Source: Spirosoma agri
GTDB lineage: Bacteria > Bacteroidota > Bacteroidia > Cytophagales > Spirosomataceae
Direction of reading: 5' to 3'
Length of the DNA stretch: 64,000 nt
Assembly: GCF_010747415.1 (NCBI RefSeq)
Contig: NZ_JAAGNZ010000003.1
Span: 1-64,000 of the forward strand
Positions 36,053 through 45,563 of the stretch are shown piece by piece (positions within the stretch are counted from its first letter, which is position 1; each line of letters begins with the position of its first letter). The notes under the pieces were generated by a model. It did not search any database. It had not been told where the DNA came from and worked only from the letters and a program-made list of their open reading frames with translations. A program made the position numbers and the translations under genes.

Positions 36053-39000
36053 ATGAAACCATTTTTGTTGACAGGTTGCTGGTTCATACTCCACTGCTTT
36101 CTGAGCAGTTGGGGAGCTTATGGCCAGACTGTCAACACGGATGCTGTTCGGGGTGTACCGCCAACCGCTCTGTATTTATCTGACGAGTACGACGCCCATA
36201 GTCAGAATTTTACCATTACTCAGGATCATCGGGGCGTCATGTACATTGGCAACTTTGCGGGGGTGCTGGAATACGACGGACTGAACTGGAAAACGATCCC
36301 CACTCAGAATATCACCAAAGTGTCGGCCCTGCTGACGGCCAAAGATGGAACAATCTATGTTGGCGGTAATGGCGAGTTTGGCTACCTGCGGCTCGACAGT
36401 ATCGGTAATCCTCGTTTTGTCAGTCTGAGTAATCGGGTATCTTTCTCCTTTGGGGAAGTAGTGACCGTAGTGGAAAACAGGGAGGGCATCTTTTTCATTG
36501 CCAAGCGTGATACTACCCAGAACAATACAATTATTGAAGAAGGTGCTGTGTTTCGCTGGAATGGCAGGAAACTGACGGAGTGGATGGTGAAATCAGCCGT
36601 TGAATCGGCGTTTCAGATTGATCAAACCGTGTACATATTCCAGCGGAAAGCAGGTATTTGTACTTTCCGGAATGGTTTGCTTGATCCGGTTGGCAAGTCG
36701 AACCGTGTTCCTACTCTGGAAAGCGTAACGTCCATGCTTCCCCTGACAAGTGGAAAAGCACTCATCATTACCAAAAGCCAGGGACTTTTTCAGCTCGAGA
36801 ACAACCTTATCGTGCCTTTCTCCAGCGTGGTGAATGCCTATCTGGCCAGTAACCGGGCAGCGAGTGCAACCGTTCTGAGCGATCGTTCTATTGCCATTGC
36901 CACCCTGCAGGGCGGGATTGTGCTATTAGCTCCGGGAGGGCAGACATTTGAGCTGATCCGCAAGGTTCGAGGGTTAACTGATCAGTTCATCAACGCTGCC
37001 TTCTACGACCGGGAAGGTAATTTGTGGTTTGCCCTGAACAATGGAATCGCCGAAATAGAGGTCCCCTCCCCTATCACGCTATTTGATCAATCCAACCGCC
37101 TGACAGGCGAAGTTATGGACATTCGGCGCGTGAACAACGTTGTTTATCTGGCGGCTACCAATGGCTTGTTCACCCTCGAAAACGCAGTGATACGCCCAGT
37201 GCCCGGTTTGAGCATCGGTTGTTTTGCCCTGACCGAAGCAGCCGGATCGCTGTTTGTCGCAACCAGTCAGGGAGTTTATCAGTTGGTTAACGGACGTGCT
37301 CAGCATATCACCCAAACCTATTCATTTTGCATCACGGCATCGGTTATCCATCCGGGGTTGCTTTATGTCGGTACCGAAATGGGACCGGGCATTCTGTCGG
37401 TTTCGCCCCGAACAACACCCGTTTACCAAGCCATTCCAGGCTTAACCGAACGAATTTTTGGAATTACCGAAGATTCAGACAGTAATTTATGGTTTGAGAC
37501 ACTGACCACTGGTTTATACAAGTGGGTTTCGGTTTCCAAGCAGTTGGTTCACTATACATCCCGGCAGGGATTACCAACGATGCTCTACAACCAGGCTACC
37601 AGCACAACGCAGGGTTTACTGGTCTACAACGAAAAAGGTATTTATCGGTATGATGCTCAAAAGGACCGCTTTTTCGCCTACAATCCCTTCAGAACATCCG
37701 CAAAGGGAACAGACTTCTGGAAAAATGCCCTCCTCGAAGATAGCCAGCGTAATATCTGGACCGTGGAGGGCGACGAGAAACGGGTTACATTGTATCAGAA
37801 GCAAAGGAATGGGTTTCAAACGTTCACCACTCCGTTCATGCCTATTTCAACCGCCCCCATCAACGTTATCTATCCTGACAGAGACGGTATTGTGTGGTTT
37901 GGCGGGCGCAATGGCGTAGTACGCTATGACCCTGCCATCATCAAACGGTACAACACCCCGTATCAGGCGCTGATTCGCCAGATTCAGACGACAGGCGGAA
38001 AAAAACTGTACACTGGTTATACGCCCACGTCCGGCCAGTCGCATACCCTAAGGGATCAGGTCCCCACGTTACCATACAGCAGCAATGACATCAGTTTTGA
38101 ATTCTCAGCGGCCAATTATGCCGTTGGGAATGCGCTGACCTTCTCGTACAAACTGGAAGATTACGATAAAGAATGGTCCGATTCAACGTCTTCCAACAAC
38201 AAAAAAGATTATACCAATTTACCGCCCGGCACATACCGCTTCCTAGTAAAAGCCCGCAATCTGTATGGCATTACGAGCCAGGAAGCCGAGTATACATTCA
38301 CCATCCTGCCACCTTGGTACGCGCACTGGTGGAGCATTGCTTTGCTACTGATTGGGGCCGGCCTGTTGCTATTCTGGTTGATCCGGTGGCGGCTGAACCT
38401 GCTGGTACGCGAAAAGCAGGAACTCGAAACCCTGATCCAGGAACGAACCGAAGAAATTGTTTTCCAAAAGGAAGAACTCGAAAAACAATCGGTAGAACTG
38501 GCCGTTACAAACGATCAGCTCGAGAAGATCGACCTTGTTGTGCAGTCGATCAATGCCGAGATTGACTTTACCAAGCTGTTTCAAACGATTCCATCGAAGT
38601 TTTCGATTGTCAAGAACGTAACCAGTGTCAGCTTTCTGGCTTACGATAAAAAGACCGATTCGTTTCGGTTCAGGGCGCTTCGCAGCAACCACGACCTGTC
38701 ACATGTTGAAGCGGTTCAGATAACGCAGGAGCAGGCCGAGAAACGGTTTCTGCTCCAGGCCGTAGAGGAATACGAAGACATTTATCGTAATGACAACGTT
38801 CAGTACGAACCCTTGAACAACGCAGTCGATGACCTTACCCCGCCCCTTTCGCTAATTACCATTGTCATCAAGAACGAAGGACGTATTGAAGGATTCATAA
38901 CCCTCGAGAATACAACCCGGCTCAACGCGTTCAACCAGCGGGACCTAAGTCTGATCCGCAGCCTTAAAGAACACCTGATTGCCGCTTTCATTAAAACCCG

Positions 39001-39841
39001 CCTGCTGGAAGATCTGGAGAATACACTGAATGACCTTAAAAATACGCAGAATGAACTGATTCGGCAGGAAAGACTGGCTTCCGTGGGCCAACTCACCAAA
39101 GGAATCGTGGATCGGATTCTGAACCCGCTCAACTACGTCAATAATTTCTCGCAGTTATCAGACGGCCTGATCAATGAACTCATCATCCTTCTCGAAAATC
39201 AGAAGGGCGTTTTGCCATCCGATGCGGTTGATGACATGTTCGACGAAATGAGCGTTTTGCAAAAAAATCTGGTCAAGATTCAGGAGCATAGCAATAGCAC
39301 TACCCGCATTTTGAAAGATATGCAGAAACTGCTCCGGGAAAAATCGCGGGATTTTCTGGAAACTGATCTCAATAGCTTTATCGAGAGTAAAGCCCGGACT
39401 TCGTGTCAGGAAATGGGCATGCGCTACGCCGATTTCAAGGTTAAACTGAGCATGAATTTGGAAAAGAAACCGATCCGAACCCGGTTGTTACCCAATGAAT
39501 TTGGGCAGGTAATTGAAAACATGATGAGCAACGCGTACTATACGCTGCACGAAAAAAAGAAGCACCATGAGGACTTCATCCCCGAAATACAAATAAAGAC
39601 CGAAGAGAAGGGGGAACAGGTACTGGTACGGTTCTATGACAATGGGAAGGGTATGTCACAGAATGAAGTCGAGAAATTATTCAGTCCTTTCTTTACGACG
39701 AAACCAACCTCCGAGGGTACAGGACTGGGCCTATTTATGGTCAAAGACATTGTTGAAACCCACCGGGGTCACATTAACATCACAACAGCAGAGGGCGAGT
39801 TTACCGAAGTACTGATCACGTTACCCATCATACATACCTAA
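36053..39841 (+). CDS. Two-component propeller sensor with Y_Y_Y, GAF-like and degenerate kinase modules
   Basis: This 1262-residue protein has a signal peptide (about 1-24), a periplasmic beta-propeller of the Reg_prop type (about 40-660), a Y_Y_Y domain (about 680-755), one membrane helix (about 763-783), a coiled coil, a GAF-like domain (about 835-985), a dimerisation helix and a GHKL ATPase (DNGKGMSQ, TGLGLFMV). The H box reads GIVDRILNPLNY, with Asp1020 instead of His, the same change as in the 10000-12306 protein. It may act as an ATP-binding regulator of the intact kinase in the next gene, 40 bases downstream, rather than as a kinase itself. Confidence 0.82.
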   Translation: MKPFLLTGCWFILHCFLSSWGAYGQTVNTDAVRGVPPTALYLSDEYDAHSQNFTITQDHRGVMYIGNFAGVLEYDGLNWKTIPTQNITKVSALLTAKDGTIYVGGNGEFGYLRLDSIGNPRFVSLSNRVSFSFGEVVTVVENREGIFFIAKRDTTQNNTIIEEGAVFRWNGRKLTEWMVKSAVESAFQIDQTVYIFQRKAGICTFRNGLLDPVGKSNRVPTLESVTSMLPLTSGKALIITKSQGLFQLENNLIVPFSSVVNAYLASNRAASATVLSDRSIAIATLQGGIVLLAPGGQTFELIRKVRGLTDQFINAAFYDREGNLWFALNNGIAEIEVPSPITLFDQSNRLTGEVMDIRRVNNVVYLAATNGLFTLENAVIRPVPGLSIGCFALTEAAGSLFVATSQGVYQLVNGRAQHITQTYSFCITASVIHPGLLYVGTEMGPGILSVSPRTTPVYQAIPGLTERIFGITEDSDSNLWFETLTTGLYKWVSVSKQLVHYTSRQGLPTMLYNQATSTTQGLLVYNEKGIYRYDAQKDRFFAYNPFRTSAKGTDFWKNALLEDSQRNIWTVEGDEKRVTLYQKQRNGFQTFTTPFMPISTAPINVIYPDRDGIVWFGGRNGVVRYDPAIIKRYNTPYQALIRQIQTTGGKKLYTGYTPTSGQSHTLRDQVPTLPYSSNDISFEFSAANYAVGNALTFSYKLEDYDKEWSDSTSSNNKKDYTNLPPGTYRFLVKARNLYGITSQEAEYTFTILPPWYAHWWSIALLLIGAGLLLFWLIRWRLNLLVREKQELETLIQERTEEIVFQKEELEKQSVELAVTNDQLEKIDLVVQSINAEIDFTKLFQTIPSKFSIVKNVTSVSFLAYDKKTDSFRFRALRSNHDLSHVEAVQITQEQAEKRFLLQAVEEYEDIYRNDNVQYEPLNNAVDDLTPPLSLITIVIKNEGRIEGFITLENTTRLNAFNQRDLSLIRSLKEHLIAAFIKTRLLEDLENTLNDLKNTQNELIRQERLASVGQLTKGIVDRILNPLNYVNNFSQLSDGLINELIILLENQKGVLPSDAVDDMFDEMSVLQKNLVKIQEHSNSTTRILKDMQKLLREKSRDFLETDLNSFIESKARTSCQEMGMRYADFKVKLSMNLEKKPIRTRLLPNEFGQVIENMMSNAYYTLHEKKKHHEDFIPEIQIKTEEKGEQVLVRFYDNGKGMSQNEVEKLFSPFFTTKPTSEGTGLGLFMVKDIVETHRGHINITTAEGEFTEVLITLPIIHT

Positions 39842-39881
39842 CGCTACCCCTATTCGTCATCCTTTAAAACCACTTGGCCGC

Positions 39882-40766
39882 ATGGAAACACCAAAACAAA
39901 TAACCGAACCTGGCCGCCTGACCAATTCGCCACCTGTTACCTCTCTGGAAACGGATGCACTGCGGGAGCGGGTGGCCGAATTGGACCGGCTGGCTTCCAT
40001 TGGTCAGCTAACAGCCGGTATACTGCATGAAATTAAAAATCCGCTCAATTTTATCATCAACTACGCCCGCCTGTCAGTGGATCTGGTTGAGGAAGTAGAA
40101 AGTATTCTGCCCCAGTTCAATGACCATCCCGAAGTGGATGAACTAAACGCCGTGCTGATAATACTTAAGGGCAACATTGTTCGTATTCGGGAAAACGGAA
40201 CACGGGCCGAGAGAATTATGCAGGGGATGCTGGCCCAGACCCGCGCCGATTCGTCGGTGTTCGAGCTGACGGATCTGAACACCCTGATCGAGGAGTTCAC
40301 GAAGCTGGCATACCAGGGAGTCAGAGCAGGTGACAATGCGTTTGTGGTATCACTGGATTTTGATTTGGACCCTACTGTTGGACAGATAATGATAGCTCCC
40401 TACGAGTTCAATCGCGTTATTCTGAACCTCGTCATCAATGCCTGTTATGCCGTCGACGAGCGCCGTAAAAGAGAATCCGACGCCTACAAGCCTATCATTA
40501 GCCTGTTTACACAACGATACGATGACCATCTGGAAATCAAAATCCGGGATAACGGGGAGGGGATCCCCGACGGAGTAAAGCAAAAGCTGTTCACTCCGTT
40601 TTTCACCACCAAACCCGTTGGCGTTGGAACGGGCCTAGGCCTGGCGCTGAGTCGCAACATCGTCCATGAACTGCACGGAGGCACACTTAGTGTCGAATCC
40701 GAAGCAAACAATTTCACTGAATTCACGATCAGCTTGCCACTGGAGGCTAAACAGGAAAGCAAATAA
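39882..40766 (+). CDS. Cytoplasmic sensor histidine kinase with intact H box
   Basis: The 294-residue protein has no signal peptide or membrane segment. Its H box LTAGILHEIKNPLNFIINY carries His49, and the ATPase has NLVINACYAV (N box), DNGEGIPDG and TGLGLALS. It is short, with only about 30 residues before the dimerisation domain, so it probably receives its signal from a partner such as the propeller protein encoded just upstream. The receiver-phosphatase at 40832 is its likely target. It can phosphorylate, unlike its upstream neighbour. Confidence 0.88.
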   Translation: METPKQITEPGRLTNSPPVTSLETDALRERVAELDRLASIGQLTAGILHEIKNPLNFIINYARLSVDLVEEVESILPQFNDHPEVDELNAVLIILKGNIVRIRENGTRAERIMQGMLAQTRADSSVFELTDLNTLIEEFTKLAYQGVRAGDNAFVVSLDFDLDPTVGQIMIAPYEFNRVILNLVINACYAVDERRKRESDAYKPIISLFTQRYDDHLEIKIRDNGEGIPDGVKQKLFTPFFTTKPVGVGTGLGLALSRNIVHELHGGTLSVESEANNFTEFTISLPLEAKQESK

Positions 40767-40831
40767 ACCACTGAAAGTCAGTAAACAATCACAAAACTAA
40801 CTTCTTAAAAACTCTCAACTATTTCAGTATC

Positions 40832-42004
40832 ATGGCTATTAAAATACTAAGTGTGGACGACGAAGGCGACATGGAAATGCTGATTATGCAGCAGTTCAGA
40901 CGGCGTATTCGGGATAAAGATCTTGAATTTGTTTTTGCGAACAACGGGGCAGAAGCCCTGGCTAAATTAGAGGAACACGGAGACATTACGATGATCTTGT
41001 CTGACATCAACATGCCGGAGATGGACGGGCTGACTTTCCTCTCCAAACTGAACGAGAAGAACAATCCCTACCAGAAAGCGGTGATGGTATCGGCTTATAC
41101 CGACATGGACAACATCCGAACGGCTATGAACCGGGGAGCCTTTGATTTCGTGACCAAGCCGATCAACTTCTCGGACCTGGAAATCACGATCAACAAAACC
41201 ATTGCTCACATCGATATGCTGGTGCGGTCGCAACAGGATCACGATCAGTTGGTTGCCATCCAGAATGACATCAGCATTGCTCAGGAAATTCAACAGGCCA
41301 TGCTGCCCAAAGCGTTTCCGGCTTTTCCGAATCGCACCGATTTTGATCTGCATGGCTTCCTGAAAGCAGCCAAGTTTGTGGGGGGCGATCTGTTTGATTA
41401 TTTCCTGATGGACGACAACCGGCTGTTTTTCCTGATTGGGGACGTATCTGACAAGGGCATTCCGGCTTCGCTGTTTATGGCGATTACAAAAGCGATCTTT
41501 AAAAGTCATTTCTCGAACAAAAATTGCGGTACAATCTGCGAAGAGGTAGCCCGGATTAACTCGTTCCTAAGCGCAGATAACCAGTCTATGATGTTCGTAA
41601 CGGCCTTCTTGGGCATTCTGGACCTGACAACCGGCGTTATTGAATACATTGATGCCGGCCATGAACCCCCGCTTATTTTACGAAAGAACGGTGAAGTAGA
41701 AGTCCTGAAAAAGCAGGGCGGGATGGCGCTTTGCATCGACGGTGACTATAATTACGTGTCTCACACCATTACCCTACAGCCCAGCGATACGCTCTTCACA
41801 TACACCGATGGTGTACCCGACGCGAACAACAAAACGGGCGAGCGCTTCGGCATGCAGCGGGTAAAAGACATCCTGATTGCCCAAACCACGGCTGCCTCTC
41901 CTAAACAGATTAATGATTCGGTGTTAAGTCATTTGCAGGAGTTCATCGGCAGTCATGCTCAGTTCGACGACATTACGGCTCTGACGCTGCATTACGCCGG
42001 CTAA
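40832..42004 (+). CDS. Response regulator with PP2C (SpoIIE/RsbU-type) phosphatase output
   Basis: The 390-residue protein has a receiver domain (about 1-125, acidic pair VDDE, phospho-acceptor Asp58 in LSDINMPEMDG, Lys in TKPI), a helical linker starting AQEIQQAMLPK, and a PP2C domain of the SpoIIE class with GGDLFDYF, IGDVSDKGIPASLFMA, AGHEPPL and TDGVPDANN. Such proteins dephosphorylate phospho-STAS antagonists in response to kinase input. It therefore links the kinase at 39882 to the STAS/RsbW genes about 14 kb upstream in the same cluster. Confidence 0.9.
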   Translation: MAIKILSVDDEGDMEMLIMQQFRRRIRDKDLEFVFANNGAEALAKLEEHGDITMILSDINMPEMDGLTFLSKLNEKNNPYQKAVMVSAYTDMDNIRTAMNRGAFDFVTKPINFSDLEITINKTIAHIDMLVRSQQDHDQLVAIQNDISIAQEIQQAMLPKAFPAFPNRTDFDLHGFLKAAKFVGGDLFDYFLMDDNRLFFLIGDVSDKGIPASLFMAITKAIFKSHFSNKNCGTICEEVARINSFLSADNQSMMFVTAFLGILDLTTGVIEYIDAGHEPPLILRKNGEVEVLKKQGGMALCIDGDYNYVSHTITLQPSDTLFTYTDGVPDANNKTGERFGMQRVKDILIAQTTAASPKQINDSVLSHLQEFIGSHAQFDDITALTLHYAG

Positions 42005-42039
42005 GAAAACCTATTTTCTTCTATCTTATTCTGTCCATC

Positions 42040-43053
42040 ATGTACACGGCCAAACATATTCCTTTTCGTATTGTAGCCTCCTTTGCCTGGCGTCAGATAC
42101 TCTTTTTTTTGTTCTATTCGTCTGGAGTCTGCCTATTATATGCACTGGCTGGCTGGACGTTTCTGGCCATACCATTCGTGCCTATTGCCACTATTGGCAC
42201 GGCTGTTGCCTTCTATGTTGGTTTCAAAAATAACTCCTCTTACGAACGCCTGTGGGAAGGCCGACGCATTTGGGGAGGGATGGTCAACGCCAGTCGAGCG
42301 TGGGGCATTATGGTTATGGACTATGTTGGTACCATTGACGCTCCGGAATGCCAGTCGTCAGTTGAATTGTACCGGCAGCAGCAATTGCTTATCTACCGGC
42401 ATATTGCCTACCTGAATGCCCTGCGCCTACAGCTACGGAAACAACCCATCTGGCAGGAAGACAGAAACGTAGGGATTGACCTGGTCGGGCAGCACAAAGC
42501 CCATGCAACTGGTACGTTAGAAAGCGAATTAAGCATGTTCCTGCACGACGATGAGGTAGATTTCTTTGTCAACCGGCAAAATCCGGCTACCCAGATCATC
42601 AAACGCCAATCGGCCCAATTACGGGAACTACGCACCCGCGGACTGATTTCGGAATTCTACCACAGCGATATGGAGAAGATGCTGGTTGAGTTTTATAATC
42701 AGCAGGGAGCTGCCGAACGCATCAAAACATTTCCGTTTCCCCGGCAATACGCCTTCTTCAGCAATATTTTTGTATGGCTGTTTCTGGTATTGCTACCCTT
42801 CGGCTTACTTACCGAGATGAGCAAGATCGGTGGCTCCTATATATGGCTGACAGTACCTTTTTACACGTTGATTGCTTGGGTTTTCCTAACTATGGAGGTA
42901 GTGGGCGATACGAGCGAAAATCCCTTTGAAAACAGCATCAACGACGTACCGATGACCGCCATTTGTCGCAATATCGAAATTGACCTGCGCGAGATGCTCG
43001 GCGAAACCGAACTACCCCAGCGTATCCAGGCTGTCGATAATATCCTGATGTAG
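42040..43053 (+). CDS. Bestrophin-family (UPF0187) channel
   Basis: The 337-residue protein has the bestrophin/RFP-TM layout: an N-terminal helix pair, FYVGFKNNSSYERLWEGRRIWGG split around the conserved N-x-x-Y-x-R segment, a cytoplasmic helical region, and a C-terminal membrane pair followed by EVVGDTSENPFENSINDVP. Bacterial bestrophins form pentameric cation or anion channels. It is the last gene of the plus-strand cluster, 36 bases after the phosphatase. No clear terminator is seen after it. Confidence 0.88.
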   Translation: MYTAKHIPFRIVASFAWRQILFFLFYSSGVCLLYALAGWTFLAIPFVPIATIGTAVAFYVGFKNNSSYERLWEGRRIWGGMVNASRAWGIMVMDYVGTIDAPECQSSVELYRQQQLLIYRHIAYLNALRLQLRKQPIWQEDRNVGIDLVGQHKAHATGTLESELSMFLHDDEVDFFVNRQNPATQIIKRQSAQLRELRTRGLISEFYHSDMEKMLVEFYNQQGAAERIKTFPFPRQYAFFSNIFVWLFLVLLPFGLLTEMSKIGGSYIWLTVPFYTLIAWVFLTMEVVGDTSENPFENSINDVPMTAICRNIEIDLREMLGETELPQRIQAVDNILM

Positions 43054-43199
43054 AGTTGGACGATCTGCAATAACCGAGCGTCCTGACGATCAAAATACTC
43101 GCGCACAGATCGTTCTTCTTACGACCCAAACCTGTCGACTATTTCCGGACACATCGACCGCATTTGTACGCTACTTGAGTGATGAGTTCACTAAATTCA

Positions 43200-43252
43200 G
43201 GCCAGATGGTCGAGTACCCGTTTGGCAAAATCGGGCACCCGACCATCTGGCC
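43200..43252. repeat. Inverted repeat within the adenylation scrap
   Basis: A perfect 13-bp inverted repeat (43200-43212 and 43240-43252) continues inward after one mismatch for seven more positions, of which six pair. The coding sequence of the scrap runs through its right arm. Confidence 0.75.
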
Positions 43253-43402
43253 TATGTCATTTATACCTGCGGTTCGACGGGACGGCCTAACTAGGTAATA
43301 ATGGAACATCACCCAGTTGTGAACAGGTCTCTGGGTAGCGGGCGCTATGGATTGACTATGTTGGGTGCACTGGATGGCGAGACACCTCTGATCAGCATCT
43401 AG
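43200..43402 (+). pseudogene. Scrap of an NRPS adenylation domain
   Basis: A short frame reads DHLAYVIYTCGSTGRPN, stop (TAG), VIMEHHPVVN, which is the A3 core motif region of AMP-binding adenylation domains with a stop where a Lys codon is expected. A second stop closes the frame at 43400-43402. No other NRPS motif is found nearby, so this is a remnant of about 70 codons. Confidence 0.65.
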
Positions 43403-43934
43403 GCATCGGTACGGCCAACAATGACTCCCTGCCCTGCGTTTGCAGCAGCATGCCCTGGGCGACATTAGCCTTAAGGGCGACTGCTGCACCAATTAGTGTC
43501 CTTCTCGGCGGGAATCGGCTACCAAGTAGTCGTTCGTGTACAAATAATTTCGTTCGTTGACAATTCCCAACAGAATAGATAAGTATCCACCAGTTTTGGG
43601 GTAGTCATCCCTTAAATGACCTGGTCGGACGGATGACAACTCAACGAGTTACGATGCGTTCATTAATCCGTTTTTTGTAGTCCCTACACGCATCCACTCC
43701 TGGTATAGCACTGAAGGGTGTGGCCCTTCACCAAGTGCGGTAGGTAGCTTCAGCCAATCCCCTGTTAGAAGAAAACAAGGCGGTGATGCCCAATACCTGA
43801 TGACGAATAAAAAGGCCTAAATGGGCCAAAATCACCAAAAATGGTTCGATACCGTTCGGCGCTAACCCTTTTTTCGCCAGACCTTTATTAACACTTAACC
43901 CGATAGAAAGCGAGGGTTGACTCAACTACTCCGT
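43403..43934. other. Degenerate non-coding stretch
   Basis: I find no gene I can support here. A minus-strand frame of 65 codons (43728-43925) lacks family character. The stretch is probably decayed DNA between two pseudogenes. Confidence 0.4.
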
Positions 43935-44997
43935 ATGAAGTTCCTCTTTACCAATAAGCCGAATTTCATCCTCCGGCGACTCCATTTCTGGATTGGTCTA
44001 CTGGGCCTGGCAGCCCTGAGTCTGGCCTACCAGGATCACAAAGAACCGGTTCTGGGTGCCCAGGATCAGACCCGGACGCAAGCCGTCGTCGACAGTGTCA
44101 GACACACGCTGAAAGACAGTCTGAAGGCGTTCGTACCGTCGATGAACATACTCATTCAGACCCCCACCAAGACCTATTTCGTTTCCTCGGTGGCCCCCGC
44201 GCAGACTGTTCGCTACATGCGCATTAATGGGCCCAATACCAACCCCGTCGGCTATTTGGGCCACCACGACCAACCAGTCTATTACCGTCACGACCAATGG
44301 CTGCACAGGCGGAGTTATCAAGTGGACTGTTTTAGGCGGCACGGGTCAAGCCAGCGGCAACACCTATACGCTCACTCAGCCAGGCAACTACACCCTCTCG
44401 GCTACTTGTTCACTAAATGGCTACACCAGTAGCTCGTCGGCTCCGCTGAGCGTGCAGATTCGGCCCGGGGGCTTTGCCATCACGGGGGTGACTATGGTGA
44501 ATTGTCAGTTAATCGATGAGGTCAGTATCAGGTACAGTTTACACCCCAGTATTCGGGACGGAACGGTAATCCGATCAGCTTCTTTGTAGCCAACGAACTG
44601 GTGGCAACGACAAATCCAGGCCCGTATAGCCTTAATCTATACACCGATAATCCAGCTATCACCCTGAGCACTTACCGCTATAACCGGCTGGCGGTGTGTA
44701 ATCCAGCCGGTTATAGCGGTAGGTAGTGGTAAAGCGAACGCGGGTCTACCCGTTCGGGTGTTTGGTAATCCCGTGACAGGCAACACCGCCAAGGTAGAGA
44801 TCAGTGGCGTAACGGACCAGCCGGTACAACTCAATCTGGTGGATTTACAAGGCAAGTCAGTTCATACCCAGTGGATCGAGCAGGCGGGTGCTTTAGAGCG
44901 GTTTCGCTTACCGCTAGGGAACAGCAACGGGGTTTTACTTTTACAAGTCAGCACTCTAACCCAGCGTCAGCAGGTGAAACTGCTGCGAACAAATTAG
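43935..44997 (+). pseudogene. Chimeric pseudogene: serine-hydrolase start joined to a T9SS protein end
   Basis: The first 90 or so codons from ATG 43935 resemble the start of a class C beta-lactamase-type serine hydrolase, with a signal anchor and PSMNILIQTPTKTYFVSS. Near 44220 the similarity ends, and in a different frame the sequence becomes a T9SS surface protein with TTTNQSITVTTNGCTGG, LTQPGNYTLSA, the FAI...VNCQL module and, after more frame breaks and stops near 44725, a sorting domain ending QRQQVKLLRTN at 44997. It looks like a deletion fused two genes and the result decayed. The sorting-domain part is a paralogue of the partial gene at 1-151. Confidence 0.7.
44673..44721. repeat. 19-bp perfect inverted repeat in the chimeric pseudogene
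   Basis: Bases 44673-44691 are the exact reverse complement of 44703-44721, with an 11-nt loop. The right arm replaces the coding sequence expected after the YNRLAVCN segment of the module and introduces stops, so the palindrome itself broke the frame. Confidence 0.85.
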
Positions 44998-45121
44998 CGC
45001 GCTAGTCCTACGAGAGCTTAGACTTAACGATCAGAGCTATTGTAGGGCCTACTGCTTTGTCGAACCAGGTGTCTATTGAATAAGAGCTTCCCTTAATTTC
45101 AAGTATCAAAGTAAGTTGCCC
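44762..45121 (+). repeat. Diverged duplicate of the window start (1-282)
   Basis: The sorting-domain end of the pseudogene and about 120 bases after its stop can be aligned with bases 1 to about 282, including non-coding positions such as AAAGTAAGTTG. The two loci therefore share a duplicated 3' segment that is longer than the protein domain. Confidence 0.55.
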
Positions 45122-45195
45122 CCAAATGGTGGTGTATTCTTGCCAGCTATTACAATAAACGTTTCTACTTAGCCTGGATGACTTTTGTGCCCCAC

Positions 45196-45244
45196 AAGGT
45201 TACGGCAAGGGGAACGGCTGAGCCGTTCCCCTTGCCGTAACCTT
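45196..45244. terminator. 23-bp perfect hairpin between convergent genes
   Basis: Arms 45196-45218 and 45222-45244 are perfectly complementary with a 3-nt loop. The hairpin lies between the plus-strand pseudogene and the minus-strand monooxygenase-like gene, so it could end both transcripts, although no long T-tract follows on either strand. Confidence 0.6.
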
Positions 45245-45275
45245 CCCCTAAAAACAATAGGTCGGACAAGCCGCT

Positions 45276-45563
45276 CTACACTGCTACCTGATAATAGTCC
45301 AAGGTGGGTTTGCCGGCGAAGTACTCTCTTAGATGACTGACCGCCTGGCCGAGTAAACCACTGGTTTCCGCGCTAGGGCAGGCTTCCTCCGAATCCCAGA
45401 CCGATACCATCAACACATGCTGATCCGCTGGCGCGTAAAAACAATGGCCGAAGGCAAACCCGGCGTGTTGCTTGAGAGCAGGCAGTACGGTATTCTGAAA
45501 ATAGGTAACCGCTTCCTGGGCTGTCTCAGCCGTTAGCGAAGCGCGAACGATGCGAGCGTACAT
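45276..45563 (-). CDS. Antibiotic-biosynthesis-monooxygenase-like (ABM) small protein
   Basis: The ATG at 45563 starts a 95-residue protein MYARIVRASLTAETAQEA that fits the dimeric alpha-beta barrel fold of ABM-type proteins; the longer frame from 45638 adds 25 residues without fold character. Members bind or oxidise small aromatic molecules or haem. Features include a first strand (ARIVRASL), a helix (EAVTYFQNTVLPALKQ) and the second strand pair ending HVLMVSVWDSEE. The gene is isolated between pseudogenes and hairpins, so its role is unclear. Confidence 0.65.
   Translation of the reverse strand: MYARIVRASLTAETAQEAVTYFQNTVLPALKQHAGFAFGHCFYAPADQHVLMVSVWDSEEACPSAETSGLLGQAVSHLREYFAGKPTLDYYQVAV

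Noticed and set aside
43228..43244. TCGG-GCAC-CCGA in the adenylation scrap as another 16-nt unit
   Set aside because: It lacks the CGC leader and the typical loop, and the codons fit the adenylation domain without removal.
43139..43492. A 117-codon minus-strand frame
   Set aside because: It overlaps the recognisable adenylation motif on the other strand and has no family features.
43728..43925. A 65-codon minus-strand frame before the chimeric pseudogene
   Set aside because: It has no motif, signal or context and lies in decayed DNA.
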